In this document: positions 15,879-23,557 of the stretch, piece by piece | Numbering within the stretch: the first letter of the stretch is position 1 | Layout: each line of letters begins with the position of its first letter | Source of the DNA: JASFHF01 sp050123375 | GTDB lineage: Bacteria; Pseudomonadota; Gammaproteobacteria; UBA12402 | Assembly: GCA_050123375.1 (NCBI GenBank) | Contig: JASFHF010000004.1 | Span: 9,524 to 73,523, forward strand | DNA: 64,000 bases | Direction of reading: 5' to 3' | Made by a program: the position numbers and the translations under genes | The notes under the pieces: generated by a model | Database searches by the model: none | What the model was told of the DNA's origin: nothing | Seen by the model: only the letters and a program-made list of their open reading frames with translations

Positions 15879-17321
15879 ATGTCCTTTAGCTTTAATAAAA
15901 TAAAAAAATGTGGCATTAACAGGTTTTTAGAATGGTTTCCTGATAGAAGATCTGAATTTAAAAGTTATCTACAACAAAATTTAGACAAATTTATTGCAGA
16001 CAGAGTAAAAGTTATTGAGATTGTTGATTCTTTTCCAGAATTAAAGTCTGCAGTCAGTGATTTGATTGCTAAAAATCTAAATAAATTTTGTAAGGATCTA
16101 TCAGATATAGAATATTTTGTAGAAAATTTTCCGGAACTCAAGTCTGGAATTCAGAATTTTATTAAGCCAAATTTAGCTAGATTTATTATTTGTGCAGAAT
16201 ATGCTTGTGATGCTATTGAGTTTTTTCCAGATCTAAAATCTGAAGTAGATGATTTTGTTGTTAAAAATCTAGAGAAATTTTGTATAAATATGGTTTGGGT
16301 GAGATATTTTGTAGAAAAATTTTCGGAGATTAAATCTAGAATTCAGAATTTTATTAAACAAAACTTAGCTAGATTTATTGTTTGTGCAGAAGATGCTTAT
16401 GATGCTATTGAGCTTTTTCCAGATCTGAAATCCGCAGTCAGTGATTTGATTGCTAAAGATCTGAATAAATTTTGTGATATATTTTGGATAAAATATTTTG
16501 TAGAAAATTTCCCTAAACTTAGGCAAAAAATTCAAGTATGTATCATACAACATCTAGATGAAATTTATGTTGATTTACCACGACTATCTCCAGTTGATAG
16601 TAATTACATAAAAAAACTAATCAACGAGCAAATAAAATCAGAGTTGTTTTGTAAGAGCACACAAAACCCTAGTCAACTTATAAAAAGCAAGATAATCTTA
16701 GAAAAACTACCAGTTTTTTATGGAAATCAAATTAGTCATAATTGTGGTTATTGGGTAATTGACCGTCTTCAATCTATTTTTATTTTCTGGGGATATAAGC
16801 ATCATTTTTTTCCAGCGCAGCCATCTGATATGATAGGCTATTATGCCAGTTTGATGGAAATAGGAATGACTTTGAGAATTAATGAAGATATTGTAAATTC
16901 AAGCAAATGGGGATTATTTAACCCTGATCAATTTGCGCTTATTGTTCGACAAATAGGTTATGAATGCATAGCATATCATGCAAATGATAAAGATGAATTG
17001 CAATTTTTAATTGATCAAATTTTAACTGCTGGTTTGCCAGTTGCTATTCCGTATGACGTTAATGATGGCCAACCTGTTAAACATTGTGGGGAAAGCGCGC
17101 ATTGGGGGATTATTGTTGGTGTGTTTAAACTAAAATCAAACGGAAAATCATACTATATTTACACAAATAGCCATGCTATTAATAAAAATTTTGATTTTTG
17201 TAGTGCAGATTGCTTGTGTGAGTCTTGCGGACAATTAGGAAATCATCCAGAGGTTACGAAACAATTTAAATTAAAAAATAATATTATTGTAATGCTTCCT
17301 AAAACGTTTGAAAAAAATTAA
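15879..17321 (+). CDS. Helical-repeat protein with a papain-like cysteine protease domain, candidate effector
   Basis: 480 aa. Residues about 20-240 are seven repeats of roughly 32-34 aa, each starting F-P-(E/D/K)-L-K-S and containing a helix ending in N-L-x-(K/R)-F. Residues about 280-475 look like a papain-fold protease: Cys289 in H-N-C-G-Y-W, His408 in S-A-H-W-G-I-I-V-G, and Asn430 in T-N-S-H. The HWGIIVG style recalls C39-like peptidases and the eukaryotic actin maturation protease family. Helical repeats plus a protease without a signal peptide fit an injected effector, but this is inferred. Repeat similarity at DNA level suggests recent internal duplication. The stop is followed by an open stretch in the same frame. 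Confidence 0.8.
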   Translation: MSFSFNKIKKCGINRFLEWFPDRRSEFKSYLQQNLDKFIADRVKVIEIVDSFPELKSAVSDLIAKNLNKFCKDLSDIEYFVENFPELKSGIQNFIKPNLARFIICAEYACDAIEFFPDLKSEVDDFVVKNLEKFCINMVWVRYFVEKFSEIKSRIQNFIKQNLARFIVCAEDAYDAIELFPDLKSAVSDLIAKDLNKFCDIFWIKYFVENFPKLRQKIQVCIIQHLDEIYVDLPRLSPVDSNYIKKLINEQIKSELFCKSTQNPSQLIKSKIILEKLPVFYGNQISHNCGYWVIDRLQSIFIFWGYKHHFFPAQPSDMIGYYASLMEIGMTLRINEDIVNSSKWGLFNPDQFALIVRQIGYECIAYHANDKDELQFLIDQILTAGLPVAIPYDVNDGQPVKHCGESAHWGIIVGVFKLKSNGKSYYIYTNSHAINKNFDFCSADCLCESCGQLGNHPEVTKQFKLKNNIIVMLPKTFEKN

Positions 17322-17330
17322 TTATCTCAT

Positions 17331-17723
17331 TTGCAAAAATTTGAGTATAAATTGTCTAAACTTGCTGAAGTTAAGTTTATAGAACTTCCAAAACATGCTG
17401 TAGACCTACCTTGGGAAAAAATAGAACGGAAATTTTCACCAGCCAGATATGCTGATAGTTTTTTTGGTGAGTACAACAGTCTTTATTGGTATGTTGATCC
17501 TACTACAAAATTTGTATCAATGGATGCCATACAAAAATATTTGACTCTTGGTTTAATTACTGTACCGCAATTCGAATGCTTAAAAAAGAAAAAATCATTT
17601 TGTCCAATACGAGAATTATTTGTTTCAAGCTATTTGTTTTATAAATTTTGTTTTTACATGATAAATACTGTTGATGTAAAAAAGAAAGCAATAACTAAAG
17701 TCAGACAAGATGTCCAATTATAG
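17331..17723 (+). CDS. Uncharacterised ORF in frame with the upstream protease gene, possibly its severed C-terminus
   Basis: 130 aa if started at TTG 17331. It is in the same frame as the preceding gene and separated from it by one TAA (17319-17321) and nine further bases with no stop. No ATG or clear ribosome site is near the beginning. The product is Lys/aromatic rich (AVDLPWEKIERKF, NSLYWYVDP) with no family I recognise. Either a nonsense mutation removed this part from a longer protein, or it is a small separate gene. It ends just before a good terminator, which supports one original transcription unit. Confidence 0.5.
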   Translation: MQKFEYKLSKLAEVKFIELPKHAVDLPWEKIERKFSPARYADSFFGEYNSLYWYVDPTTKFVSMDAIQKYLTLGLITVPQFECLKKKKSFCPIRELFVSSYLFYKFCFYMINTVDVKKKAITKVRQDVQL

Positions 17724-17728
17724 GATAT

Positions 17729-17764
17729 AAGGTGCGTCGAGGTCGGGATGACGCACCTTTTTTA
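17729..17764 (+). terminator. Intrinsic terminator
   Basis: AAGGTGCGTC (17729-17738) pairs with GACGCACCTT (17750-17759), followed by a T-run. It closes the protease gene unit and could also serve the small minus-strand gene from the other side. Confidence 0.85.
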
Positions 17765-17774
17765 TAAAAATGAA

Positions 17775-17975
17775 TCATTCATGTCCTTTACAACAGCAAG
17801 AGCAGCTTTTCCATAAGTAATTGATCAATGCTGCAACTGCTAATACCGGAATCATAAATTCAAAGAAATTAGTGATAAATATAATTGTTGGTAGGTGATT
17901 GCGTGGTAAGGCGATGCCTAAAATCGCTAATACTAAAGCAAGTATTATCATTACCCAAGCAAATAATGTACGCAT
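17775..17975 (-). CDS. Small membrane protein with a cysteine-rich tail
   Basis: 66 aa. Two hydrophobic segments (about residues 5-24 and 34-52) are joined by a short loop, and the C-terminus is K-S-C-S-C-C-C-K-G-H-E. An AAAGGAG ribosome site lies ahead of the ATG. The clustered cysteines and histidine could bind a metal or be acylated. I do not recognise a family. It lies between a terminator and a toxin-antitoxin module. Confidence 0.65.
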   Translation of the reverse strand: MRTLFAWVMIILALVLAILGIALPRNHLPTIIFITNFFEFMIPVLAVAALINYLWKSCSCCCKGHE

Positions 17976-18090
17976 AATAAATTCTCCTTTTAATTAAATA
18001 ATAACACGAAGCGGCTGCTCCGCACTATGCTACAAGAGTACGGTTTGTTGGTGCAACTGTCAAATTTTAATTGAAAAAAATGTAAAAAAA

Positions 18091-18161
18091 TCATGAGCTT
18101 GCATAATTTTTAGCCAGTTCCAGCGCTGCAGCTAATAAGCTAAGATGGGCGATAATAGGAA
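18091..18161 (-). repeat. Displaced copy of the gshA 3' end (left flank of the toxin-antitoxin insertion)
   Basis: Read on the minus strand, this segment encodes IAHLSLLAAALELAKNYASS and a TGA stop at 18093-18091. The actual gshA gene ends IARLSLLAAALELAKNN. The 39-bp core at 18107-18145 is identical to 19395-19433. It is therefore a remnant of a gshA 3' end now separated from the gene by 1.25 kb of toxin-antitoxin DNA. Confidence 0.9.
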
Positions 18162-18169
18162 ATAGCATA

Positions 18170-18220
18170 GTAAAATATTTTTACATTTTTATTGACAACT
18201 ATTTTTACACATACTATTTT
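18170..18220 (+). promoter_or_regulatory. Promoter and operator of the Panacea toxin-antitoxin operon
   Basis: TTGACA (18192-18197) and TATTTT (18215-18220) are 17 bp apart. Upstream is the perfect inverted repeat GTAAAA-TAT-TTTTAC (18170-18184), and a further TTTTTAC half-site overlaps the spacer. The XRE domain of the antitoxin is the obvious candidate to bind. The -10 box ends right at ATG 18221, so translation must start further down, at 18245. Confidence 0.6.
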
Positions 18221-18244
18221 ATGAATATAGCAGGAGGTGATCAT

Positions 18245-19027
18245 ATGCATGCAAAATTTATTAAGCAATTACGCAAAAAACTTCAGTTAACCCAAGAATA
18301 TCTTGCAGAACAATTGGGTATATCTCGTCCTACTTATATACAGTTAGAACGCGGTGAGCGTGATTTAACTGTACCTGAGGCGGAAAAACTAGCCAAAATT
18401 TTTGGATTGCGTTTAGAAGATTTTTTAGCTGAAAATATACCTAATATATCTATTGAAATAACTAAAGCTGCAATTACAGTTAAAAAACCAAAGAATGAAA
18501 TTAGAATCAACATACCGCAACAAAAACTTGATAAGTTTAAGCAAGTGTTACTTTATATTTTAAAAAAAGTAGGTGGCAAACCAAATATTGGTATGACTGT
18601 AATCTATAAATTGCTTTATTTTATAGATTTTGATTATTATGAGAAATATGAAGAACAGCTTATGGGGTTGGTTTTTATTAAAAATCATTTCGGTCCAACT
18701 CCGGTTGTATTTGAAAAAATTATTCAACAAATGATTGATGATAATCAAATTGAGCGAATTAAAAGTAAATATTATAAACATGAGCAAACTAAGTATTTAA
18801 TTAATCCGGAAATAGAACCAGATCTTAGTATTTTAAATGGTCAGGAAATAGAACATATTGATTGGGAGTTACAGAGATTATCAAGTCTTAATGCCGCGAC
18901 GATTTCTAATCTTTCACATAAAGATATTCCATGGGTTGGTGCGCAATTGGGAGAACAATTAGATTATGAGGCGGTTTTTTATCGTACCGCTGATACTTCC
19001 GTACGGAATTATAATAATGATGATTGA
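18245..19027 (+). CDS. XRE-Panacea (SocA-like) antitoxin
   Basis: 260 aa. Residues about 1-60 form an XRE helix-turn-helix (LTQEYLAEQLGISRPTYIQLERG). Residues about 95-250 match the Panacea/SocA domain (formerly DUF4065), with the block MTVIYKLLYFIDFDYYEKY and HFGPTPVVFEKII. Panacea domains neutralise many unrelated toxins and often carry an added DNA-binding domain. Start 18245 follows a perfect AGGAGGTGATC site (18232-18242); the in-frame ATG at 18221 lies at the promoter. The gene end overlaps the toxin start by 8 bp. Confidence 0.88.
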   Translation: MHAKFIKQLRKKLQLTQEYLAEQLGISRPTYIQLERGERDLTVPEAEKLAKIFGLRLEDFLAENIPNISIEITKAAITVKKPKNEIRINIPQQKLDKFKQVLLYILKKVGGKPNIGMTVIYKLLYFIDFDYYEKYEEQLMGLVFIKNHFGPTPVVFEKIIQQMIDDNQIERIKSKYYKHEQTKYLINPEIEPDLSILNGQEIEHIDWELQRLSSLNAATISNLSHKDIPWVGAQLGEQLDYEAVFYRTADTSVRNYNNDD

Positions 19028-19391
19028 ATATAGTGAAACTAACGGATTTAAAAAAGATTTTAAAAAATTAAGTAAAAAATTTAAAACACTTGCAACAGAT
19101 TTGGATGTTGCAAAAAAATATGTAATAGAATTATTTCATTTAAATAATATTGATAATCAAAGTGTTGTTCAGGTGCCTGGATATGCGAACGACTTTTACC
19201 AAATTTATAAATTACGCAAATTTGCTTGTAAAGCTTTAAAAGGTAGAGGGTCCAAGAGCGGAATTAGAATTATCTATGCATATTATGTGAAAATCTCAAA
19301 AGTTACATTTATCGAAATGTATTTTAAAGCCGATCAAGCAAATGCGGATACTAAACGAGTTAAAGAATTTATCAAACAGCAAAAGATTTAA
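19020..19391 (+). CDS. RelE/HigB-like toxin partnered with the Panacea antitoxin
   Basis: About 123 aa, very Lys-rich. Segments such as FKKDFKKLSKKFKTLATDLD, a VVQVPGY loop, the RKFACKALKGRGSKSGIRIIYAYY strand pair and FIEMYFKADQAN match RelE/HigB-type ribosome-dependent nucleases. Start could be ATG 19017 or 19020; both overlap the antitoxin stop. Its stop overlaps the gshA stop on the other strand by 2 bp (19389-19390), so the toxin gene and gshA converge exactly. Confidence 0.8.
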   Translation: MIEYSETNGFKKDFKKLSKKFKTLATDLDVAKKYVIELFHLNNIDNQSVVQVPGYANDFYQIYKLRKFACKALKGRGSKSGIRIIYAYYVKISKVTFIEMYFKADQANADTKRVKEFIKQQKI

Positions 19392-20677
19392 TTGTTTTTA
19401 GCCAGTTCCAGCGCTGCAGCTAATAAGCTAAGACGAGCGATTACTCCGTAGGCATAAAAACGATTATTAGATGCATCAGGTTTAGCATGCAGGTCTGGAT
19501 CATTACAGCATTGCGCAAATGCCAACGGCTTGAAATGCATACCAGGAGCATTTAAGTTTTCTGTCGATCCTCGTTTTTTGTGAACGCGGTAAAATCCGCC
19601 AACTACATGATGCCCAATCATATATACTACAGGTTCGGCGTAAGCCCTGCCGATAGTTTCGAAAGTATAAATTCCTTCTTGTAGAATTACTCGATCAATT
19701 GATTTGCCGCCTTTAATTTTAGCCATGGTTGTACGTTGTTTGCGGTTTAGTTGCGATAATTCTTGCGGGTCACTGATCGTCATGACGCCCATACCATAAG
19801 TGCCGGCATCAGCTTTAATGATAATAAATGGTTTTTGGGTGATATTATATTCATCATATTTACGTTGAATTTTAGCGAATAAATTCACAGCATTGGCAGT
19901 TATACATTGTAATCCTTCGCTTTTTAAGAAATTTATTTGATCACACTGATCAAATAAGGGATTAATCAGCCATGGATCAATGTTAATTAAATTAGCAAAT
20001 TCTTTAGAAATTTTTTGGTAATAATTGAAATGAGTTGCTTTAGATCGTTTATCCCAAGATAAAGTTAAAGGAGGCCGGATTTTTTGTTCAAGATTTTGTA
20101 AGATTTCCGGGATGCCGGCAGAAAAATCGTTATTTATCCAAATGAAACAAGGGTCAAAATTATTGATAGTTATACAATTATTTTTGCGCTGAATTGGTTC
20201 TAAATCCACTGAGCGACCAGAAGGTAATTTTATAGTTTGCTTGGTAGTTAAGTTTTCGATCAGTGAACCGATCCGTACTTCAAATCCAGCTTTGATAATT
20301 ATTTCTTGCAAAGTGCATAAACTTTCTAAATAAAATAAATTTCGTGTATGACTCTCGGGAATTAATAAAATGCGTTTACTGCCAGTTTGACATTGCTCAA
20401 TGGTATCTTGTACAGCCTGAATGCAAAGTGGAATAAAATCACGATTCAGATTATTAAATCCCGCAGGAAATAAATTCATATCAACTGGCGCTAATTTAAA
20501 TCCAGCATTACGTAGATCAACTGAGCCGTAAATTGGTGGTTGATGTTGTTGCCATTTATCGCGAAACCAGGTTTCGATTTTAACTTGCTGCGCTAAAATA
20601 TGTTTTTCCAGTAATTCCAGCGGACCGCGCAAAGCGGTGGTTAAATGAGGCACTGTGGTAGTTTTTTGTTTGGTCAT
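19388..20677 (-). CDS. gshA: Glutamate-cysteine ligase, proteobacterial type
   Basis: 429 aa, first step of glutathione synthesis, joining glutamate and cysteine with ATP. The sequence (VDLRNAGFKLAPVDMNLFPAGFNNL, ESHTRNLFY, IIKADAGTYGMGVMTI, RVHKKRGSTENLNAPG) matches the Thiobacillus-type GshA family, which differs from E. coli GshA. It is the last gene of the gpmI-envC-ctpA-gshA run on the minus strand, 11 bp after ctpA. Its final codons and stop are supplied by the inserted toxin-antitoxin segment. Confidence 0.9.
   Translation of the reverse strand: MTKQKTTTVPHLTTALRGPLELLEKHILAQQVKIETWFRDKWQQHQPPIYGSVDLRNAGFKLAPVDMNLFPAGFNNLNRDFIPLCIQAVQDTIEQCQTGSKRILLIPESHTRNLFYLESLCTLQEIIIKAGFEVRIGSLIENLTTKQTIKLPSGRSVDLEPIQRKNNCITINNFDPCFIWINNDFSAGIPEILQNLEQKIRPPLTLSWDKRSKATHFNYYQKISKEFANLINIDPWLINPLFDQCDQINFLKSEGLQCITANAVNLFAKIQRKYDEYNITQKPFIIIKADAGTYGMGVMTISDPQELSQLNRKQRTTMAKIKGGKSIDRVILQEGIYTFETIGRAYAEPVVYMIGHHVVGGFYRVHKKRGSTENLNAPGMHFKPLAFAQCCNDPDLHAKPDASNNRFYAYGVIARLSLLAAALELAKNN
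19395..19433. repeat. 39-bp direct repeat, right flank of the toxin-antitoxin insertion, inside gshA
   Basis: Identical to 18107-18145 at every base, and similarity fades on the gshA-internal side (aga-C/T-g-A/G-gcgat). It codes for the last residues of GshA. Together the two copies frame the Panacea module in the way attachment sites frame an integrated element. Confidence 0.92.
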
Positions 20678-20688
20678 TAGAAAAGTGA

Positions 20689-22017
20689 TTATACATCTTT
20701 TGGCTGATGGAGTAAATGCAGACTTTGAAGCAGTCTTAAGGCTTCATAAAGTTGATAATCATTTGTTCTTAATTGTTGTAGTTGTTTGTGTAAGTTATGT
20801 TGTTGCTTTTTATGTGAACCATTTTTTATGTATTTTGGTAAATCGGTTTCGCGGATTTTCCAGAAGATTATCGCTTCTTCTTTTGATGGTTGAAATTTTA
20901 AATCTTGTACCGCAATGTCTGGTTCAATTCCTTTGGCCTGAATTTCTCGACCTTTTGGAGTGTAATATAAAGAGGTGGTTAATTTGATGCCGGTTTTTTT
21001 ATCGATTGGAAAAATAGTTTGTACCGAGCCTTTGCCGAAACTGCGTTCCCCCATAATAATAGCGCGCTTGTGATCTTGTAATGCGCCGGCAACAATTTCA
21101 GATCCGGAAGCTGAACCGCGATTAATTAGTACGATTAATCTAGCATCTTTTAAATAATCTCCTTTGGTGGCGAGAATTTGTTTATGTGATTCGACGGTGC
21201 GCCCTTTGGTATAAACAATACGTTTGTTGGTTCCAAGTGTATGGCTGTCAAGGAACACATCTGCTACTTTAGCAGCGGAATCTAATAAACCGCCTGGATT
21301 ATTTCTTAAATCTAAAATTAATCCATATAATTTATAATTAGATTGTTTTTGTAGTTCTTTGATTTTTGCAATTAATTTTTTGCTGGTGGCTGCTTGAAAC
21401 TGGCTAATACGAATATATGCATATCCAGGTTCTAAAATTTTTCCTTTTACACTTTCAATTTTTATGATTGCGCGAGTGATGGTAAGTTTGCGGGGTTTTT
21501 TGTCTTGTTTGTTAACCACAGTTAAAGTGACTTTGGTGCCTTTTTTACCGCGCATTAATTTAATTGCTTCATTTATGGGTTTATTAACTAGTGATTTATC
21601 ATTAACCGCGATAATATAATCCCCCGCTTTAATCCCGGCTTTTTGTGCGGGAGTATCATCAATTGGGCTAATAACTTTAATCAAACCTTTGTCCTGGGTT
21701 ATTTCAACTCCAATACCGGCAAAATCTCCGCGAGCATGATCAAATAATCTTTGCAGGTGTGGTGTGTCTAAATATGCAGAATGTGGATCAAGGTTTTTCA
21801 GCATGCCGGCAATCGCGCCGGAAAACAATTGTTGATCAGTAGTGGGGTTAACATATAGCTTTTTAATGTAATTAATTACTGTTCCTAAACGCCTTACCTC
21901 TTCAGCTTTGACGGTTACAGAGTTTTTTCTAGGCGGTTGAGTTGCGGAAGCGAGGTTACTGCACAGCAAAATTATTATAATCGTGAGGTTGAGGAGGCTT
22001 TTTAAGAAAGTTTTCAT
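20689..22017 (-). CDS. ctpA: Carboxy-terminal processing protease, S41 family
   Basis: 442 aa. An N-terminal signal-like hydrophobic segment is followed by a PDZ domain (about residues 90-170, with GIGVEI and PAQKAGIKAGDYI). The S41 catalytic domain has Ser in GSASGSEI and Lys in SFGKGSVQT, forming the Ser-Lys dyad. It works in the periplasm, probably trimming envelope proteins or regulating peptidoglycan hydrolases. Placement directly after envC matches many gammaproteobacteria. Confidence 0.93.
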   Translation of the reverse strand: MKTFLKSLLNLTIIIILLCSNLASATQPPRKNSVTVKAEEVRRLGTVINYIKKLYVNPTTDQQLFSGAIAGMLKNLDPHSAYLDTPHLQRLFDHARGDFAGIGVEITQDKGLIKVISPIDDTPAQKAGIKAGDYIIAVNDKSLVNKPINEAIKLMRGKKGTKVTLTVVNKQDKKPRKLTITRAIIKIESVKGKILEPGYAYIRISQFQAATSKKLIAKIKELQKQSNYKLYGLILDLRNNPGGLLDSAAKVADVFLDSHTLGTNKRIVYTKGRTVESHKQILATKGDYLKDARLIVLINRGSASGSEIVAGALQDHKRAIIMGERSFGKGSVQTIFPIDKKTGIKLTTSLYYTPKGREIQAKGIEPDIAVQDLKFQPSKEEAIIFWKIRETDLPKYIKNGSHKKQQHNLHKQLQQLRTNDYQLYEALRLLQSLHLLHQPKDV

Positions 22018-22071
22018 GTATTAATTTCCATATTATCTTTAAAATAAGCATAGCACAGAAATTATGGAAAA

Positions 22072-23211
22072 TTAAGCTCTTTGCATCCAGTTAGTAGGGT
22101 TGATTGGTGTTGCGTTGTGGCGAATTTCGAAATATAAAGCACTGTTTTGGAAGCCGCCGCTATTACCAACTGTGGCGATTACTTGTCCGGCATTAATGGT
22201 ATCTCCTCTTTTGACATATAAGCTTTGGCTGCGTCCGTATAGAGTTATATAGTGCTTTCCATGTTGTATAATAACTAATAGTCCAAAACCATGCAGCCAG
22301 TCGGCAAAAATAACTTTACCAGGGAAAATAGCGTGTATTTTTGTGCCAACTGTTGCCTGAAGTAACATACCTGTTGCATGCATTTTACCGTTAACTAGAC
22401 TTTGTCCATAAGATTGGATGATTTTGGCGTTCTTAATTGGCCAATGTAATTTGCCGTGCATTTGTGCAAAACTTTTTCCGGGAATGTAGCCATAAGAGTA
22501 TTCGGTTTTTAATTCTTGAATGATATTGGTTAAATGCCGTTTGTCTTTAAGTAGTTTATTAAGTTGTTTGTTTTTGTGATGTAGTTCTTTAGCAGTTCTA
22601 GTTAATAGTTGTTGGCGGCGTTTTTTTTCGTGAACGAACGCAATTTGATGTTGACGATAAGTATGCTGCATCGTTTGTAAATTATGTGCTTGTGTTTTAA
22701 TATTTTTTGTGGTTGATTTTATATTTTGTGTAAGTTTTTCAATTCTATGAATAATATTCAGGCGGGCTTGATTAAATTGCGCATAATAATATAAATAGCG
22801 GCTAAGTTTAGTTGGATCTTCTTGATTCAAGATGATTTTAATATATGGCTGCCGTCCCAAAATATAAGAAGCATAAATTTGTTTGGCTAATAATTTTTTT
22901 TGAATCTTTAGTTGTTGTTGATATTTAAGTTGTTGTTGTTTGATTTTTTGAAGCTGTTGGTGTTTTTTGTTTATTTGCGTTTGGTTATGATTAATTTTTT
23001 TTGCCAAATTGCCAATTTTAAGTTCAGTGCTTTTTAAGTTATTTTGAATGTAATTGCGCTTGCGTGTGATAGAAAATAAATTATTTTTTAACTTGTCGAT
23101 TTTATTAATGACGGTTTGCAGTTTGCTGGAGCTTGTGGTTAAGTTTGCGGAACCACATACAGGGCTAAAAATAGAACAGCAAATAATTATTGATAAGCAA
23201 ATATATTTCAT
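22072..23211 (-). CDS. envC: EnvC-like murein hydrolase activator
   Basis: 379 aa. A signal peptide (about residues 1-20) precedes a long coiled coil (about 25-240, rich in Gln, Lys and Leu) and a C-terminal LytM/M23 domain. The LytM zinc site is degenerate: the first His-x3-Asp is missing and the last motif reads YFEIRH, as in EnvC, which does not cut peptidoglycan but activates AmiA/AmiB amidases at the septum. It sits between gpmI and ctpA, a conserved order. Confidence 0.9.
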   Translation of the reverse strand: MKYICLSIIICCSIFSPVCGSANLTTSSSKLQTVINKIDKLKNNLFSITRKRNYIQNNLKSTELKIGNLAKKINHNQTQINKKHQQLQKIKQQQLKYQQQLKIQKKLLAKQIYASYILGRQPYIKIILNQEDPTKLSRYLYYYAQFNQARLNIIHRIEKLTQNIKSTTKNIKTQAHNLQTMQHTYRQHQIAFVHEKKRRQQLLTRTAKELHHKNKQLNKLLKDKRHLTNIIQELKTEYSYGYIPGKSFAQMHGKLHWPIKNAKIIQSYGQSLVNGKMHATGMLLQATVGTKIHAIFPGKVIFADWLHGFGLLVIIQHGKHYITLYGRSQSLYVKRGDTINAGQVIATVGNSGGFQNSALYFEIRHNATPINPTNWMQRA

Positions 23212-23557
23212 AAAAGCTCTTATAAATTTCTGTGATAGCTACCGCGCATGCAAGATTGGCTATCAGGAATTGGGGACAGGTCTTCACCCATTACAAAGCA
23301 ACAAACAAGGCACTTGTAATGCGTGAAGACGCTGTCCCACAATGCTATTATAATTGGGGACAGGTCTTCACCCATTACAAAGCAACAAACAAGGCACTTG
23401 TAATGCGTGAAGACGCTGTCCCACAATGCTATTATAATGATGCGCGGTTACTCGTGATTTTACATAACAAACAGGATGTAAAATCATGAGTTCCAATTTA
23501 AACTGGCATTAGCATTTTTCATAAATCATGCATATTCATTTTATTATATGTTTCATT
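23212..23557. other. Gap between gpmI and envC, filled by a tandem pair of palindromic repeats
   Basis: 346 bp without a credible gene. It holds the tandem palindromes at 23268-23438 and otherwise AT-rich DNA. Apparent ORFs on both strands here arise from reading through the repeats and are rejected. The hairpins lie inside what looks like a gpmI-envC-ctpA-gshA transcription unit. Confidence 0.8.
23268..23438. repeat. Palindromic repeat B, two tandem copies with an 84-bp period
   Basis: Each copy has arms of about 27 bp (first 23272-23338, second 23356-23422) from GGGGACAGGTCTTCACCC to CGTGAAGACGCTGTCCC, around the loop core AGCAACAAACAAGGCA. The copies are identical and joined by ACAATGCTATTATAAT. 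Exact identity implies a recent duplication. Confidence 0.95.

Noticed and set aside
20655..20987. ORF on the + strand within ctpA
   Set aside because: It is antisense to the well-conserved end of the S41 protease gene.
23268..23438. CRISPR-like array
   Set aside because: Only two units, no variable spacers, and each unit is a long palindrome; no cas genes in the window.
23220..23489. ORFs on both strands across the tandem palindromes between envC and gpmI
   Set aside because: They encode repeated peptides from reading through the duplicated hairpins and have no ribosome sites.
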